A stretch of 64,000 bases of DNA from Nelumbo lutea. Its lineage: Eukaryota; Streptophyta; Magnoliopsida; Proteales; Nelumbonaceae. Positions 1-12,100 of the stretch are shown here, in pieces. The notes under the pieces are model-generated. The model saw only the letters and a program-made list of their open reading frames with translations, ran no database searches and was not told the origin of the DNA. Numbering within the stretch: the first letter of the stretch is position 1; each line of letters begins with the position of its first letter. The translations under genes and the position numbers were made by a program. The stretch lies in NCBI GenBank assembly GCA_022828595.1, contig JAKGHH010000002.1, positions 43,804,222 through 43,868,221 on the forward strand. The letters run 5' to 3'.

Positions 1-271
1 TGAAAAAACGGTTACCTAAACCCTAACAATGAAGATGTATCGCCTATACACCTCAAGTTACTTTGGATAATATCCATTGCTTCCTAGGGAGTATAGATTT
101 TCACTTGTTGAACATCCGGTTGTACAAGGAAGGCGAGAGATGTGGGAGCGTAATATAAAATAAACTGAGTGTGATGTGGACATTTATTCTGATGGTGCAT
201 TTAGAGATGGGGTAGGTGATGCAGTTTCCGTGGCAATTAAGGCGCCGTTTGGCAAGTCCTTTTAGTAAGAT

Positions 272-1190
272 CATGATTTTCAAGGCGCCAAGGTGAACCT
301 AGGCACAAGGAAGAGCTTTGTTGTCTAGTCGTCTAGGCGCCGCCTGGTGTCTCAAAAGTAAGTTTTCTTCTCCTAGTACTTCAAGGCATGTGTCTCAGAA
401 ATAAACCTTTTCTTTGTAATGTTTCAAGGCTAGTGTCCCAGAAATAACTATTTTCTTCCTACTGTTTTAGGGATAGTGTGTTAGAAATAACTATCGCCTA
501 GTAAAAGAAGGGGCTGCTTTGTTTTCTTCATAGAGAAAGAAGAAAAAGATAAAGAAATAAGAAGAAAGGGCAGAGGCCCCGTTTTTCTGTCTCAGAAAAG
601 AGAAAGAAAAAACACAAAAAAATATGAAGGAGGAGTGAAGCCCCTGTTTTTGTTTAAAAAAATTCAAGAAAAAAACTTGAAAATGATGACCATTTCAAAA
701 AACAGAAAGAAAAAAATCAAATGGAGAACAGAAGGAGGAGCTAGCGCCTCTTTTGTTCCAAAAAAGAAAGGAAAATAATCAGAGATTTAAGGAGAGGGAT
801 AGAAGATACATGTGTTTGACTGGTGTTACTTGTTGCTTTAAGTCTTCCCTCTTTTAATTCTTTGAAGTCTTCAAAGTCTTCGAAGCCTTTGAACTTCAGT
901 GAGCTTCAGTTCATTATTGCTTCTTTGGTAAAGAGGTCTGTATCATTTGAACCCTAATATGAAAAGAAACTAACAAATGCATGCTGATTTATGAAGTAAT
1001 AAAAATGATGTTACGGTGTATCATTGCCTATGTTAATATTATGTGATCAAAATATAAAAATATGAATATATAAAAATATTGTAAGGTAGTGTTAAGTTTG
1101 ATATAGAATTGCTTGGCGTTTAGGTGACGTGAGCAATAAAAAGCGCTCAGTCACCTAGGTTCCCACCTAAGTGTTGCCTTGACAATTATG
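272..1190. mobile_element. Non-autonomous hAT element, 919 bp
   Basis: The left end CATGATTTTCAAGGCGCC mirrors the right end ...GTTGCCTTGACAATTATG. It is flanked by an 8-bp target duplication AGTAAGAT (264-271) / AGCAAGAT (1191-1198), 7 of 8 matching. The interior is low-complexity A/G-rich with three related copies of a 'CTAGTG/TTCAAGGC...CAGAAATAA' block near 360-500. There is no transposase. Same terminal family as 3063-3745. Confidence 0.8.
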
Positions 1191-1230
1191 AGCAAGATCT
1201 ACCAAAGGCCTAGATGGGCAAAAGATTTAA

Positions 1231-1502
1231 TGAGCTTTTGGGGTTTGGTCTTTAAAGATATTGACTGTTTGGTAAGTATCTTAGTCTACCATGATCTACA
1301 GAGCTGTTAAATGAAAGATTTTAGGTGCAGAAAGATAGGAAGCTTCCACATTTTTTTGCCATTTTGGGCTTCCATGAGCTTTTTAGGGCATGTGTTTTAC
1401 TGGCTTCCTATCATTAATTTCCAAATAGAGAGACCAAAATTTGGTCTTCCAAGCTTTGGAAAACCTGAAAGGCCACATGAAAAGACTTGCCAAACCCCTC
1501 CT
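1231..1502. mobile_element. Probable small TIR element inside the LINE tail
   Basis: GGGGTTTGGTCTTT near 1240 is answered by AAAGACTTGCCAAACCCC near 1481-1498. TAA flanks both sides (about 1228-1230 and 1502-1504), which would suit a Tourist-type element, but the left terminus has about 6 unmatched bases. Short ORFs here are not genes. Confidence 0.4.
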
Positions 1503-1823
1503 AAGTAGTTGGGGATTTTTTCTGGGAAATGGCAGATCGAGTAGCAGTAGTTGATGCAGAGATGGCTGAAGCTAATGCCTTGAGGATGGTGATTCAGTAG
1601 CATGAAGGTTTAATGGTCAGGCTATTCTAATTGAGGGAGATTGTTAGACAGTTATTTCTTTGATGTTGAGTGACTTTCAACCTATTCAATGGAGGATTCA
1701 TCCAGTGGTTGCATAGGCAAAAGCTCTTTCTCAGTCCATTGGCAATATTTCTTTTACTTTTGTCTGTATACAGTTAGATCCCATAGCTCGTAGATTGGTG
1801 TCATTTAAGTTTTGTCTTTTCAA

Positions 1824-2132
1824 CAACGTTTTTGAACCATCGTTGACCCAGATAGTCGGACCATTTGGCCCGGGATCCGTCCAAGCAACCAATTCCGTTT
1901 TACCCAAAAACCGGAATCTGGTAAAAAACTGTTGAAAAAGACAACAAACCGTTGACCCAGGCGGTCGAACCATCAACCCGTTCAACGGTTTTGATCGCTT
2001 TTTTTATTTTTTTAATTATTTTTTAATTTTGCTGCCAGAATGGGCCATCCGTTCGATCCAGACGGTTGGACTGTTGACCCAGAAATCGGTGGCAAGAACG
2101 GTTCCGTTTCCGGGTCTTTTTTTAAAATGATG
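1824..2132. mobile_element. Non-autonomous hAT element, 309 bp, 'GTTGACCCAGGCGGTC' family
   Basis: The ends are CAACGTTTTT and AAAATGATG. The flanking 8-mers are CTTTTCAA (1816-1823) and CTTTTTAA (2133-2140), 7 of 8 matching. The interior is built of CCGTTGACCCAG / GGTCGAACC repeats, also seen in the element at 55085-55728 and the scraps at 61263-61430. Confidence 0.72.
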
Positions 2133-3062
2133 CTTTTTAATGAATGAAGCTACTTTAGTAGTGAAAAAGAGATATAAAGCCTATAATCTATATATGGGTT
2201 TGGGTAAATTTTTGAATCAAGAGTGAGAAAGATCCTGAAGTTAGAAAGGTTTTGGTTTGAATTGCTTTGTGATTATCTGGGAGTGGCATAGTACTGTAAT
2301 AGGTGTCAGAATGATTGGAGAAGTTGATTGTGATGGTTTTAGTTTTAATTTGTGCATGGTTGATGGATGACATCTTAAATGAGAGGGAGTGATTTGTTGC
2401 AAGTCGAAGGCTCTAAAAGAGCTGGGTGAAACAAGGTGGTTTTAATATGTGCCTTATTGGGCAAGGTTGTATTTATGCTCAGCTTACTTAATAAAGTACT
2501 TTACCTTTTCTCTCAAAAAAAGGTATGGTGCTTTTTGTGTCAAAATAGCATATAGAGGACATACCCAGATGTAAGGTTGACTTCTTCTTCTTGCACTAGA
2601 AGTAGAACCCATTAATACTTGGGAGTAGTGAAGCATTTGAAGCATCCTATTTAATTATTTCCTACATTGAAAATTTTGTACCTATTTATGCTTTTTGTGT
2701 ATTGTCTTTAAATAAAAGAAGGATTTACGGGTTATTTGTATCATGCAGTGTAGCCTATTGCTAGACACTGTTGTCATCATGGTAATCGTCATCATCAATT
2801 ATAAGGGACTTATGTTTATATATTTGACTATGTTTTTAGTTGGCATGCAACTGGAAATTTTAAGAATTTTTGGTGGAACTTTTGGGATGCAGTAAAATTT
2901 TAAAATGTTTAAAATACTTTAATAAAGCAATGATCGCCTTTGGTTTTATCACTTGACTTTTTTCATTCCTCTCTCTTTAAAAACAAATCCTATTTTCTTA
3001 TTTTGTATTGTTGTCTAATAGTTCATCTTCTTTTATTATTATTATTTTTTTTAATTTTATAC

Positions 3063-3745
3063 CATAGTTGTCAAGGTGTTGACTAATAGGCACCCTTGGC
3101 TGGGTGCCTTACCTAAACACCTTGACTTATGGCAGCTAGGCACCCTTCTGGGCGACAAAGCACCTGCCTAAGCAACAAAAATGACAAGGCAGGCACCTCA
3201 TTGTAATCTCATTCATATTGCTATATGCTACTAATATGTTGGCTAATAGCCCAATACATTGTATTATAAACTATATATGCCATTTATATGTTGTTTTAAG
3301 GTTCTACTATTCAAATTTAAAAGATCCAAGGGTTTTAAGAAGAGGAAAGGAAATAAAGAATAGAAGAAACTACGGCTTTACCATTGTTCTTTTTCTCTTT
3401 TACTTTCTACATTAAATTTTATCATACAGAATTATAGCCTTCTTTACTTATTTGATATGAAATTGCTCTATTAAATATTTATTATAATAGTATTGTCTCT
3501 GGAAGCATTGAAATTAATTTTTTTGTAATACTATTGTCCTAGATATGATTATTTGCCATGTTTTGAGAGGAATTATAACGTTCTTAACAAAAGAAAGCTG
3601 CTATTTTTTCAGTTAATATTCATATTGAATGGCATAAAAAACTAGGGACTTAGGCAAATTTTAGTTTTTTTTAAACTTTATGAAATTCTTATCGCTTAGG
3701 TGCCCCACTGTTGCTCAGAATTTCCTAGATGCCTTGACAACTATG
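3063..3745. mobile_element. Non-autonomous hAT element, 683 bp
   Basis: The termini CATAGTTGTCAAGG and CCTTGACAACTATG are near-perfect inverted repeats. The target duplication is TTTTATAC (3055-3062) / TTTTACAC (3746-3753), 7 of 8. The interior has GGCACC-rich ends and an AT-rich core. It lies in the KH gene's upstream intron. Confidence 0.85.
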
Positions 3746-3753
3746 TTTTACAC

Positions 3754-5929
3754 CAATAAGGAGGATTCTGTATAACCTATAAATATCTATATTGGAAAAA
3801 TCTATGATGCAGATAAGATATGATATGGAAAGAGTTTTGACCAATCATAACCCATCCATGAATTTTGATAAAAACACCTTATTTGCCACCATGTTTATGA
3901 TTTCAGTTTATTGGTCAGTTGTTTTTCCGGTATCATATCTTTTTTATATCATAGTAAAACCCATCTATATTTTATCCTGTTTTCCTTGGTGTATTAAAAG
4001 GTGCAATTAGGTGCACAAGCATGGTGCATTTGAGGTACTTCTCTTGAACTACCCGTGCTTTTAATTTATACCAAAATTCTAGGAATGTCATGTTCTATAT
4101 CCTTTCACTCCAGTTTTTCTCAAAGCCAGAACAGAGTGTTGTATTTCAGTATCCAGACAGATTTTAATCCCTTGTCATAATCATGTGTGGAAAATCACAA
4201 AATGTACTTATGCTAACTCTTGTTTTGCTAGAACTAGATTTCTGTGATAAACAAACCAGATTTTCTTTTCACTTGGTAGGCCTGGACTATGCTTGTTGTT
4301 AGGTGCAGATGCTTAGGAAGGCTTTGAGCTTTCTTTGTGAACACCAAGCCCATCTTGTGTTTGTGAATGGAATTTGAAAAGGGAAATCTGGTTGTTTTTA
4401 TATATAATTATTGCTTCAGTATTGGCTGGGGTGATTAGTTTGGTTTTATTTCTATTGTTACTTGTCTTCATTTATGTTATTATTGTGGGATGGGATTTCT
4501 TTTACTGCTTATTAAAAAATATTACCATTATTCCAGCCTTTATTTTCATGCAAGTAAATGTTACTTGCTAGCATAATTAACAAGTTGATGCTTAGGTGAC
4601 AAGGCTTTTTGTTTTTGGGTAGGGGTGTGCTTTTATACTGAGTCATATTTGCATGCATGTTTAGGCACATTCTTTTGGCTAAGAGGTGACAAGGCAGGCA
4701 CCTTATCTTATGCTGCATTCTATAATGAACTTTATTTGTGTTCTATGAGAGGTAAGATTATATGATGTATATATCAGTGACTGAGCATTATTGGCGAATA
4801 GTTGGTTTTAAGGCTGAGTTGAGTTGAGTTGTGGGCTGTTCATTAGTTGTTTCCTTGGATTTAGTGACATGTATTACTATTTTGCTTAAATTCATCATTC
4901 TATCAGCTTGTTGCTTTGCTTATTCATTGGATTCTTGTTATATGAAAATTCATGATTTTTAGTGTTACTATTTTCTAAAAGATGAGATACTATTGTGTAT
5001 TGCATATTGAAATTTATGATTAAAGGTTAATGAGATTAATGGTGTTTGATATGATTTATTACTGGATTTCTTTTAGTGCAAAATAATATGAAATTGATAA
5101 TATGGTCCACGTTAACATGGATCATATCCAAAAAGTCATAAGCCTTATTTGTCAAAAATCATCACTTAACTGATCCATTGCTACCTGCCTTTGATGACAA
5201 GGCATATCCTGTTACTTGGTCTTGCTCTTGTCTTGCCACTGTCTATGCTTGCTACTTTACCTTATCTAAAGCATCTTTCTAATGTTGGACTAGATTGTAG
5301 AGATGCACTACTCTATTTAGATTTGTGTCATCAGAACTTCCCTGGAAAAATGCAATAAAAAACCATTTGGGCTTTGGACTTTGTCCCTAGCTATAGAGAA
5401 TGCAGGTCATTTTCATTGTGTTATAGAAGTTATATTGCAGGGCATCTTCATTCGTTAGCTTTATATCCTTCTAGCTTCTGTATTTTTGTCTCCTTGTTTA
5501 ACTTATTTCTTATGTCTGGAGGACTAAGAGTTTGTGGTTTCCTTCTTTTGCCTGCTTTGTTTGTTGTATGAGATAAAAAGAAAGCCTTGGTTTTGGTTCT
5601 TGGAATCTTGAGATTTAGATTTAATGCTCATCTAGGTTTTCTATTTATGAGTATTCAATTCTTGTTTTTCTTTCTGTTGGCACTTTTCTTCCAACTTTTA
5701 GATGCTTGTCACAATTTCTTCGAATTAAATTTGAATTGTTTTCTTGAGACAATTAGTTTATCCAAGCAATTTTGCATATAGATCATGATTGAAGCTGTCC
5801 ACATTTTTTCATTATTATTGCATGAACATATCTACCTTGTCTGTCCTAGACATCAATTTTTTTGCACATTTGATGTTCAACACTTTGTCTATGTTTATGT
5901 AGTTTACATATTCTATGATTTTTTTTCAG
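3754..5929 (+). other. KH-gene intron sequence
   Basis: AT-rich, no coding segment recognised. A scrap at about 4585-4705 (GGTGACAAGGC...GGCACC) resembles the interior of the 3063-3745 element. The expected first half of KH1 was searched for by eye and not found. Confidence 0.5.
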
Positions 5930-6188
5930 GTCCTGGTATCGGGAAAGGAAGAGCCTGAAGCACAACTATCCCCTGCAATGGATGCTGCATTAAGAGTATT
6001 TAGACGTGTTCATGGCTTGTCTGATAGTGATAGTGAGGGTGGAAATTCAACTACTGCTGGAAGTGCAATGTGTTCAGTTCGGCTATTGGTAGCATCATCA
6101 CAAGCAATTAATCTAATTGGAAAGCAAGGTTCTCTAATAAAGTCAATACAAGAGAACTCTGGTGCATCTGTGCGTATTCTATCTGGAG
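5930..6188 (+). CDS. KH-protein exon a: end of KH1 and first half of KH2
   Basis: The acceptor is TTTTTTCAG ending at 5929 and the donor is G|GTAATG at 6189. It encodes 86 residues plus one base. Contents: the closing strand and helix of KH1, an acidic Ser-rich spacer (SDSDSEGG), then KH2 beta1-alpha1-GKQG-alpha2-beta2 ending SVRILSG. The open frame runs on 20 codons past the donor; that extension is intron. Confidence 0.93.
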
Positions 6189-9100
6189 GTAATGATTCAG
6201 GCACCTCATAATGTTCATTAAAAGTCTCATGTGATGCAATAACCATAATTATGCCCTAATGTTCTTGGCAGTTCCCTGTCATATGCAATTCATGGACATA
6301 TCAACTGTATGGTGTATACCCAAATTGTATAAAAGGTTGGATATTATTGAATTTAACAACTTATTTGCCAAAGCTAAAATTAAGTTGATAATTATACCTT
6401 GTGCATTTTATTATTTAATTGGTTTATCCACTAAAAGACAGAAATATCGTTTAGTTAAACCGCTAGTAGGGTCGCACGAGCTTTGTTAAGAGAAAGCTAA
6501 ACAATAGAAGCTTATAAGAGTAAATAATTGTTTTATATTTTAACTTTTTAAATATTAATAATTAGTTATATTTTATATACTACTTTTAATATTTTTTTAC
6601 AATACAAAAATAGCAATAATTAAATTTAAATAGGGTTGCTCATCAAACTAGTTAAACCAACCAAATTGACCAGGTCGAGTTGGTCGGTTTTCTAATATTT
6701 TTGGTGGGTTTTTAGTTCAACAATTTCCCAACCTGACTAGGTCAACTCGGTTTCGGTTTTTGGCCATTTGTAAATTGGCCAAAACCAAACCGACATGACC
6801 ATATATATTAATAATACCATTGTAATTTTTAAATTTAATTTTTTTAAAGTTTAAATCTTTTGAATCGACCTACCAAGCCAAAAGTTGACCCAAACCGGTA
6901 TAATTCCATTATAATAATTATGAACTTTTTCTCGTGATTTTAGTTGTGGTTTGTTATATTTTAAGATTAAGAATCAAATGTTGTTTGATGAAGAATAACT
7001 TGTAAAGTATGATAAAGCATTTGCAAGGGTGGGGGGGTTCTACTTCATTCTGGTGCTTCAACAAAATGTGAGTAGACTCTTGATGGAAAGTAACACCAAG
7101 ATGTGAACACCTTGGTTTTCTCATCTCCAAGATGTGACTTAGTCAGCATTGATGGCTTTCGTTGGCGACAAAAGATCTCACAAGCGGCAGCCTATTGAAA
7201 GGAATGGCTTTTGCTGTCGTCAAAAGATGGGGCCAATGGAATCTTGATCAGAAGCGGGAATGTTTTCCCTCAAGAGAGACGTGGGGACAGGCCGAAAATA
7301 ATGGTTGCCCTTGGGTTTGGCCATCAGAAGGTAAGGTGAGCATTAAAGTTAACCATCAACACCTTTTCCTGGAAGTAGATGCCGAAGGAGTGGAAAGGCG
7401 GAAGGATTTTGTTCAGATAGGCATGATCCGATGTTTTGACCGAAAAGACTTCAGGGTGGAGGAGGTAGGTCAATGGGCATCTAAAGCTTGGGGTTGTTCG
7501 AAAGTAGTTGAGGTGCACAGGTTTGATGAAGACTATTGGCTCTTCCTCCCTTCTTAGAAAGATGCTAGAAGAGTGTTGAACTTTGGCTCCAGATGTTTCA
7601 AAGGTTCTATATTGCACCTCGAACATTGGTCAGTCTTGTCTGGAACTTGGCAATCCTCCAAGGATATACCTGGTTTTGTGTGGGTAAGGGTCTATGGTTT
7701 GCCGTTACACCTTTGGAGCACAAACCTCGCTAGAGGCATAGGGGACCTCTATGGAAGCTTTTTGGAAGCCGATAACTCTGAAGCTGGTAAAGGTAGTGCA
7801 GAGTTTTTTGGGTAAAAGGGCGCTGGTCAGGGGTACCTCCCCCGACGGTTAATGTAGTAGTGGGTAATTCAATGTATGTGGTTACAATCTGGCCAGAGAT
7901 AAAGCTGGAAAAGATGCCGGTGCCAGCGGATTTTGCTAAAGCGGTACAAGTCGAGCAGAATCTGATTCAACAAGCTTTGGCAGGCTTCTCCATAGCTAAC
8001 AACACCAAAGGGAGGTTGGAAAACTTTGGTGGTTTAGAGCAGCAGGCGGAGGAGTGTTCGACCACTTTGGAAGTTTCTTGGTCTCATGACAGTGCCAAAG
8101 CTAGAGAAGAAGATGGTTGGCAGACAGTTAGGGGAAGGAGGAGGAAGAAACACTAGAACCGTATGATGGACTCTGGATCGAATGATCAAGAAGGAAAGGT
8201 ACGTCGGACTAACTTGAGAAAGGGGTTTAAATCTTTTCAAATTTTAAAAAACCTAGAAGTAGCGAATCAAGAGTCCTTTTTAGACTGCTTAGCAGGCACG
8301 ATTTTGGATCGGTTCAAGTTGAAGGGGTGGGATTTGGAATTGACTATTTTGGGCGAACCGAGTCAAACAAATCATCCTAGAATGGTGTTTAAGGGAAAGC
8401 CTTCGGCGCAAGGATGAAGAAAGGGGAAAGAGGTGGCAGTGTCTGCTTCAAAAGAGGCAGACACAGAAGAACCTCTCACAGGATGACAATAGTTTTATCT
8501 CAACCTACATAGAAAGCTGGTCTAGAAGTAAAACCTTGAGGCAAGAGACACAGATGGAACTGAGCTCTTCGTCTATGGTGGCTCAGATAGGGGCCTAGAA
8601 AGGACAGAGGCCTTTAGTGGGTGGGGGTGGGAGAGTGGACAAGGAGGTGATCCTCTTAGCCTAGATATAGAGAAGAGTTCTATGGACAGTGTTTTGTTGC
8701 AAAGGAATATCGAAGACTCAGTTATGGCAGGGTCTTTGACTGCGTTAGAAGGTTCATCACCTGTCTTCCAGGAACCATTAGCAATGATTTAACCAGGAAA
8801 CAAAGAAGTTGTTGGTCCCCATGCAGTGTCTCAGCATCAGATGGTTAGCCTAAGGTATGCAAAGGGGGAAGATGTATCGGCGTGGGTGCTGTCTATGCTG
8901 TTGTCGTTTGGGGAGTTTCTGGGTATCTCTATAAGAGGCTTGGAGGACGAAACACAAGCTTTGTTGGTTGCAATTGATAATGAACACTTAATGGAGAAGG
9001 GCAAGAAGAACTGGAGGCAATCTAAAGAGTTGTTGCTTCTGTGCCTGGGGCCTTAATGATGGTGTAGGGGCGGGGGGCCGAAATAGCAGATCTGTAAGAA

Positions 9101-12100
9101 GATAATTTATGGAGAACTTGAAATTGATTTCATGGAATGTGAGAGTACTTGGCTCTGGTAGGAGACTGGTGATTGGGAAAATTTTAAGGAAAATAAACCC
9201 GATATCCTTTTGTTGCAGGAAATGGAACTCCAAAATTTCAGCTCCAGAATAGTGAGAAGTGTATGGGGTTTTGGCCTATGTGATTGGCTGTCACTACCGT
9301 CAGTTAACACTGCTAGCGGTGTAACTGTACTTTGGAACACAAGCAGCTTTAAGCAGCTAGATAAAGATATCAACAGATTTTCTGTTTCAGTTACACTACA
9401 CTGGATCCCATATGATGTTTCTTTGGTTGTGACAGGAGTTTATGGCTCCGTTGAGTCCAGCCTTAAAGGAGCTTTCTGGGCAGAACTAAAGGGTGTGAGA
9501 AGGATGCGGAGTGGACCCTGGACAATTGGTAGGGATTTCAATGCCATCCTAAGGGTGGAAGACAAAAAGGAGTGCACTAGATAAGATAGAGGTATGCGGT
9601 CATTTTCAGGTTTCATGCAGAAATGGGAGTTGATTGATCTGCCTCTGACTTGGGCATCCAATACTTGGACTAACAATCAATATCAGCCTTCTCTGGTCAG
9701 ATTGGATAGGTTTGTAATTTCCAATAAATGGAGGAACTCTTTCCCAATTCGATTCAAGAAGCACTTTCAAGACCAGTTTCAGACAATGTGCCCTTGCAGC
9801 TGAACATAAATGGAATCAGAAGACAGGGTCAACCTCTTAGGCTGGAGCACTATTGGCTGGGAGAGGAAGAGTTTGATTCCTTTGTCAAGAAGTGGTGGGC
9901 TGAAGCTTCTTTTGAAGGCACTCAAGAAGATCCAATGGATTAAAAGCAAAATAAAGGAGTGACAAAAGGATAGGCAGAAAGCTGATGAAATAAAAACAAG
10001 CTGAATGTCTGAAGATCATTAGGGGCCCGTTTGGTGTCTTTCGGCAGTTTACAAGCCGGGAAGACCAATTTTTGGTCTATTCCCATTTGGCTCGCGGAAG
10101 ATCTAGCCGCCAAAAGACAGAGCGCCGAAAAGACGCGAGAAGCCCATTTTGGGCTGATTTCGGGAAGCTTCAAATGAAGCTTTTTGCGTCATATTCTCGT
10201 GCGGAAAGACATAAAAAGATGCACGGAAAGACGTGCATCTGCCAAATGTGCTTCAGGCTGCTCAGATTTTCATGCAAAAGCTCAATGCGTCTTTTGCATG
10301 TCAGAGCTACCAGAAAATCTTCCCAAAAAGATACGCCAAACGGGCCCTAAGGAATTGGACCTTCTAGAAGAAGCAGGTGTCCCTTTGGGGATGACCAAAG
10401 GCTGAAAAGGTTGCTTGTTAAAAAGAATTTTGATGTGTTGGCTTTTCAGGAGGAGGGCAAGTGGAGGCAAAGATCAAGAATCAAGTGGTTAAAGGCAGGC
10501 GACAGTAATACTGCCTTCATCCACAAAATGGCCAATGAAAGACAGAGAGTTAACTCAATTTCGAGGCTGGTTATAGATGGTTGTGAGGTGGAAGAGAAAA
10601 GAGAAATTGAGAAGGCTACTGTCGGTTTCTACGAGAACTTATACAAAGAACAGTGCAGATTTAGGCCAAAGCAAGAGGGGGCTGAGTTTCAAAACCCTTC
10701 CTCGGCAAGAGGCAGAAGAGATGGAAAAGCCTTTCTCAGAGGTTGAAATCAAGAAAGCTGTGGATGAGCTGGAAGGGGAGAAGCCTCCTGGACCCGATGG
10801 TTTTACCATCTGTTTCTTTAAAAAATATTGGGAGCTAGTCAAACAAGATTTTCTAAAAGTCTTCGAGGAACTCCATACTTCAGCGGTTTTTGAGAGGAGT
10901 CTGAATTCGACCTTCATCTCCTTAGTCCCTAAGAATGGAGCCGAAGAGCTGAAAGATTTCAGACCCATCAGCTTGTTAGGGAGTGTTTATAAGGTCATGG
11001 CTAAAGTGCTAGCTACAAGATTAAGGAAGGTCATGAGCTCTCTGATTTCCAGCTATCAAGGTGCTTTTGTAAGCAACAAACATATAGATGACAGTGTCTT
11101 AGTTGCTAATGAATTCATTAACTTGAAAGTTAGGAGTGGGGAGAATGCAGTTTGGACAGAAATGGAAAAACTGGATGCAAGTTTGTATCACAACTTCTAG
11201 TTTCTCAGTTTTGATCAACGGGGCAGCTAAAGTTCAGAAGTTCAAGGGGTTTAAGACAAGCTGATCCTCTGCCACCTTTGCTGTTCTTGATAGTAATGGA
11301 AGGCTTAAACAAAATGACCGAGAGAGTGGCAGAGTCAGGCTTGCTGGGTGGTTTTGAGATCAGTCCTGGAGGTACAAGAGTCTCTTTGTTGCAGGATGTT
11401 GATGACACTATTTTTTTGTGAGGCTTCTCCGAAGCAGGTCCTTAATCTCCGCTTCCTTTTGAGCTGGTTTGAGGTGGTGTCAGGTCTGAAAGTTAACTTC
11501 TCTAAAAGTGAAATGCTACCAGTTGGGACCGTCTCAAATCTTCAAGAGTTGGCTGAAGTGTTGGGGTGTAAAACAGGTAAATTCCCCTCCTCTTACCTTG
11601 GCCTTTCCTTAGGGGCAAAGAGTAACTCAAGCAGCATTTGGAATCCCGTTTTGGAAAGAGTTGATAGAAAACTTGCCACGTGGAAAGCTCAATATCTCTC
11701 TAAAGGGGGTAAACTGGTTTTGGTTAAGAGTGTTCTGGCCACCTTGCCGACCTACTATATGTCTCGAAGTACCACTCGGTAAAGTGGGAAGAAATATGCA
11801 AGCCCATTTCCCATGGTGGTCTTGGGATTAGGAAGGTGAAACTCTTCAACCTTACTCTCTTGGGAAGCTGGTTTTGGAGATTCTCCACTGAGAGTCAGGA
11901 GCTATGGAGGATGTTAATAGCCAAAAAGTATGGTTTTAGTGAAAATGGTTGGGATGCTGGAGGGTCACAACAATCTTTTGGGTGTAGTGTTTGGAAAGGT
12001 ATTTATAAAGCCTATACTCTTTTCATCAGAGGTATTTCTCATAAAGTAGGAGATGGTAGGCGACTGAAGTTCTGGTTGGGTCCTTGGTGCAGTAACTTCT

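Larger units (their letters stand above)
150..2520 (+). pseudogene. LINE 3' tail (RNase H region), broken by three insertions
   Basis: Scraps of a plant LINE RNase H domain read on the plus strand. VDIYSDGAFRDG is near 175-215. AEMAEANALRMVI is near 1558-1597. IEGDC-like, SLMLSDFQPIQWRIHPVV and QSIGNISFTFV follow up to about 1810. The 3' end AATAAAGTACTTTACC...AAAAAAA lies at about 2490-2520. The domain is cut by a hAT element (272-1190), a probable MITE (about 1231-1502) and a second hAT element (1824-2132), and has many stops. It lies in the KH gene's upstream intron. The left end is unclear and may continue to position 1. Confidence 0.65.

Noticed and set aside
1..5929. Search for the missing first half of KH1 or a start exon of the KH gene
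   Set aside because: No GxxG-containing KH1 segment with a phase-0 donor was found on the plus strand. The exon must lie left of the window.
10072..10405. ORFs of 73-92 codons within the LINE region
   Set aside because: They lie inside the 326-bp MITE and have no coding character.
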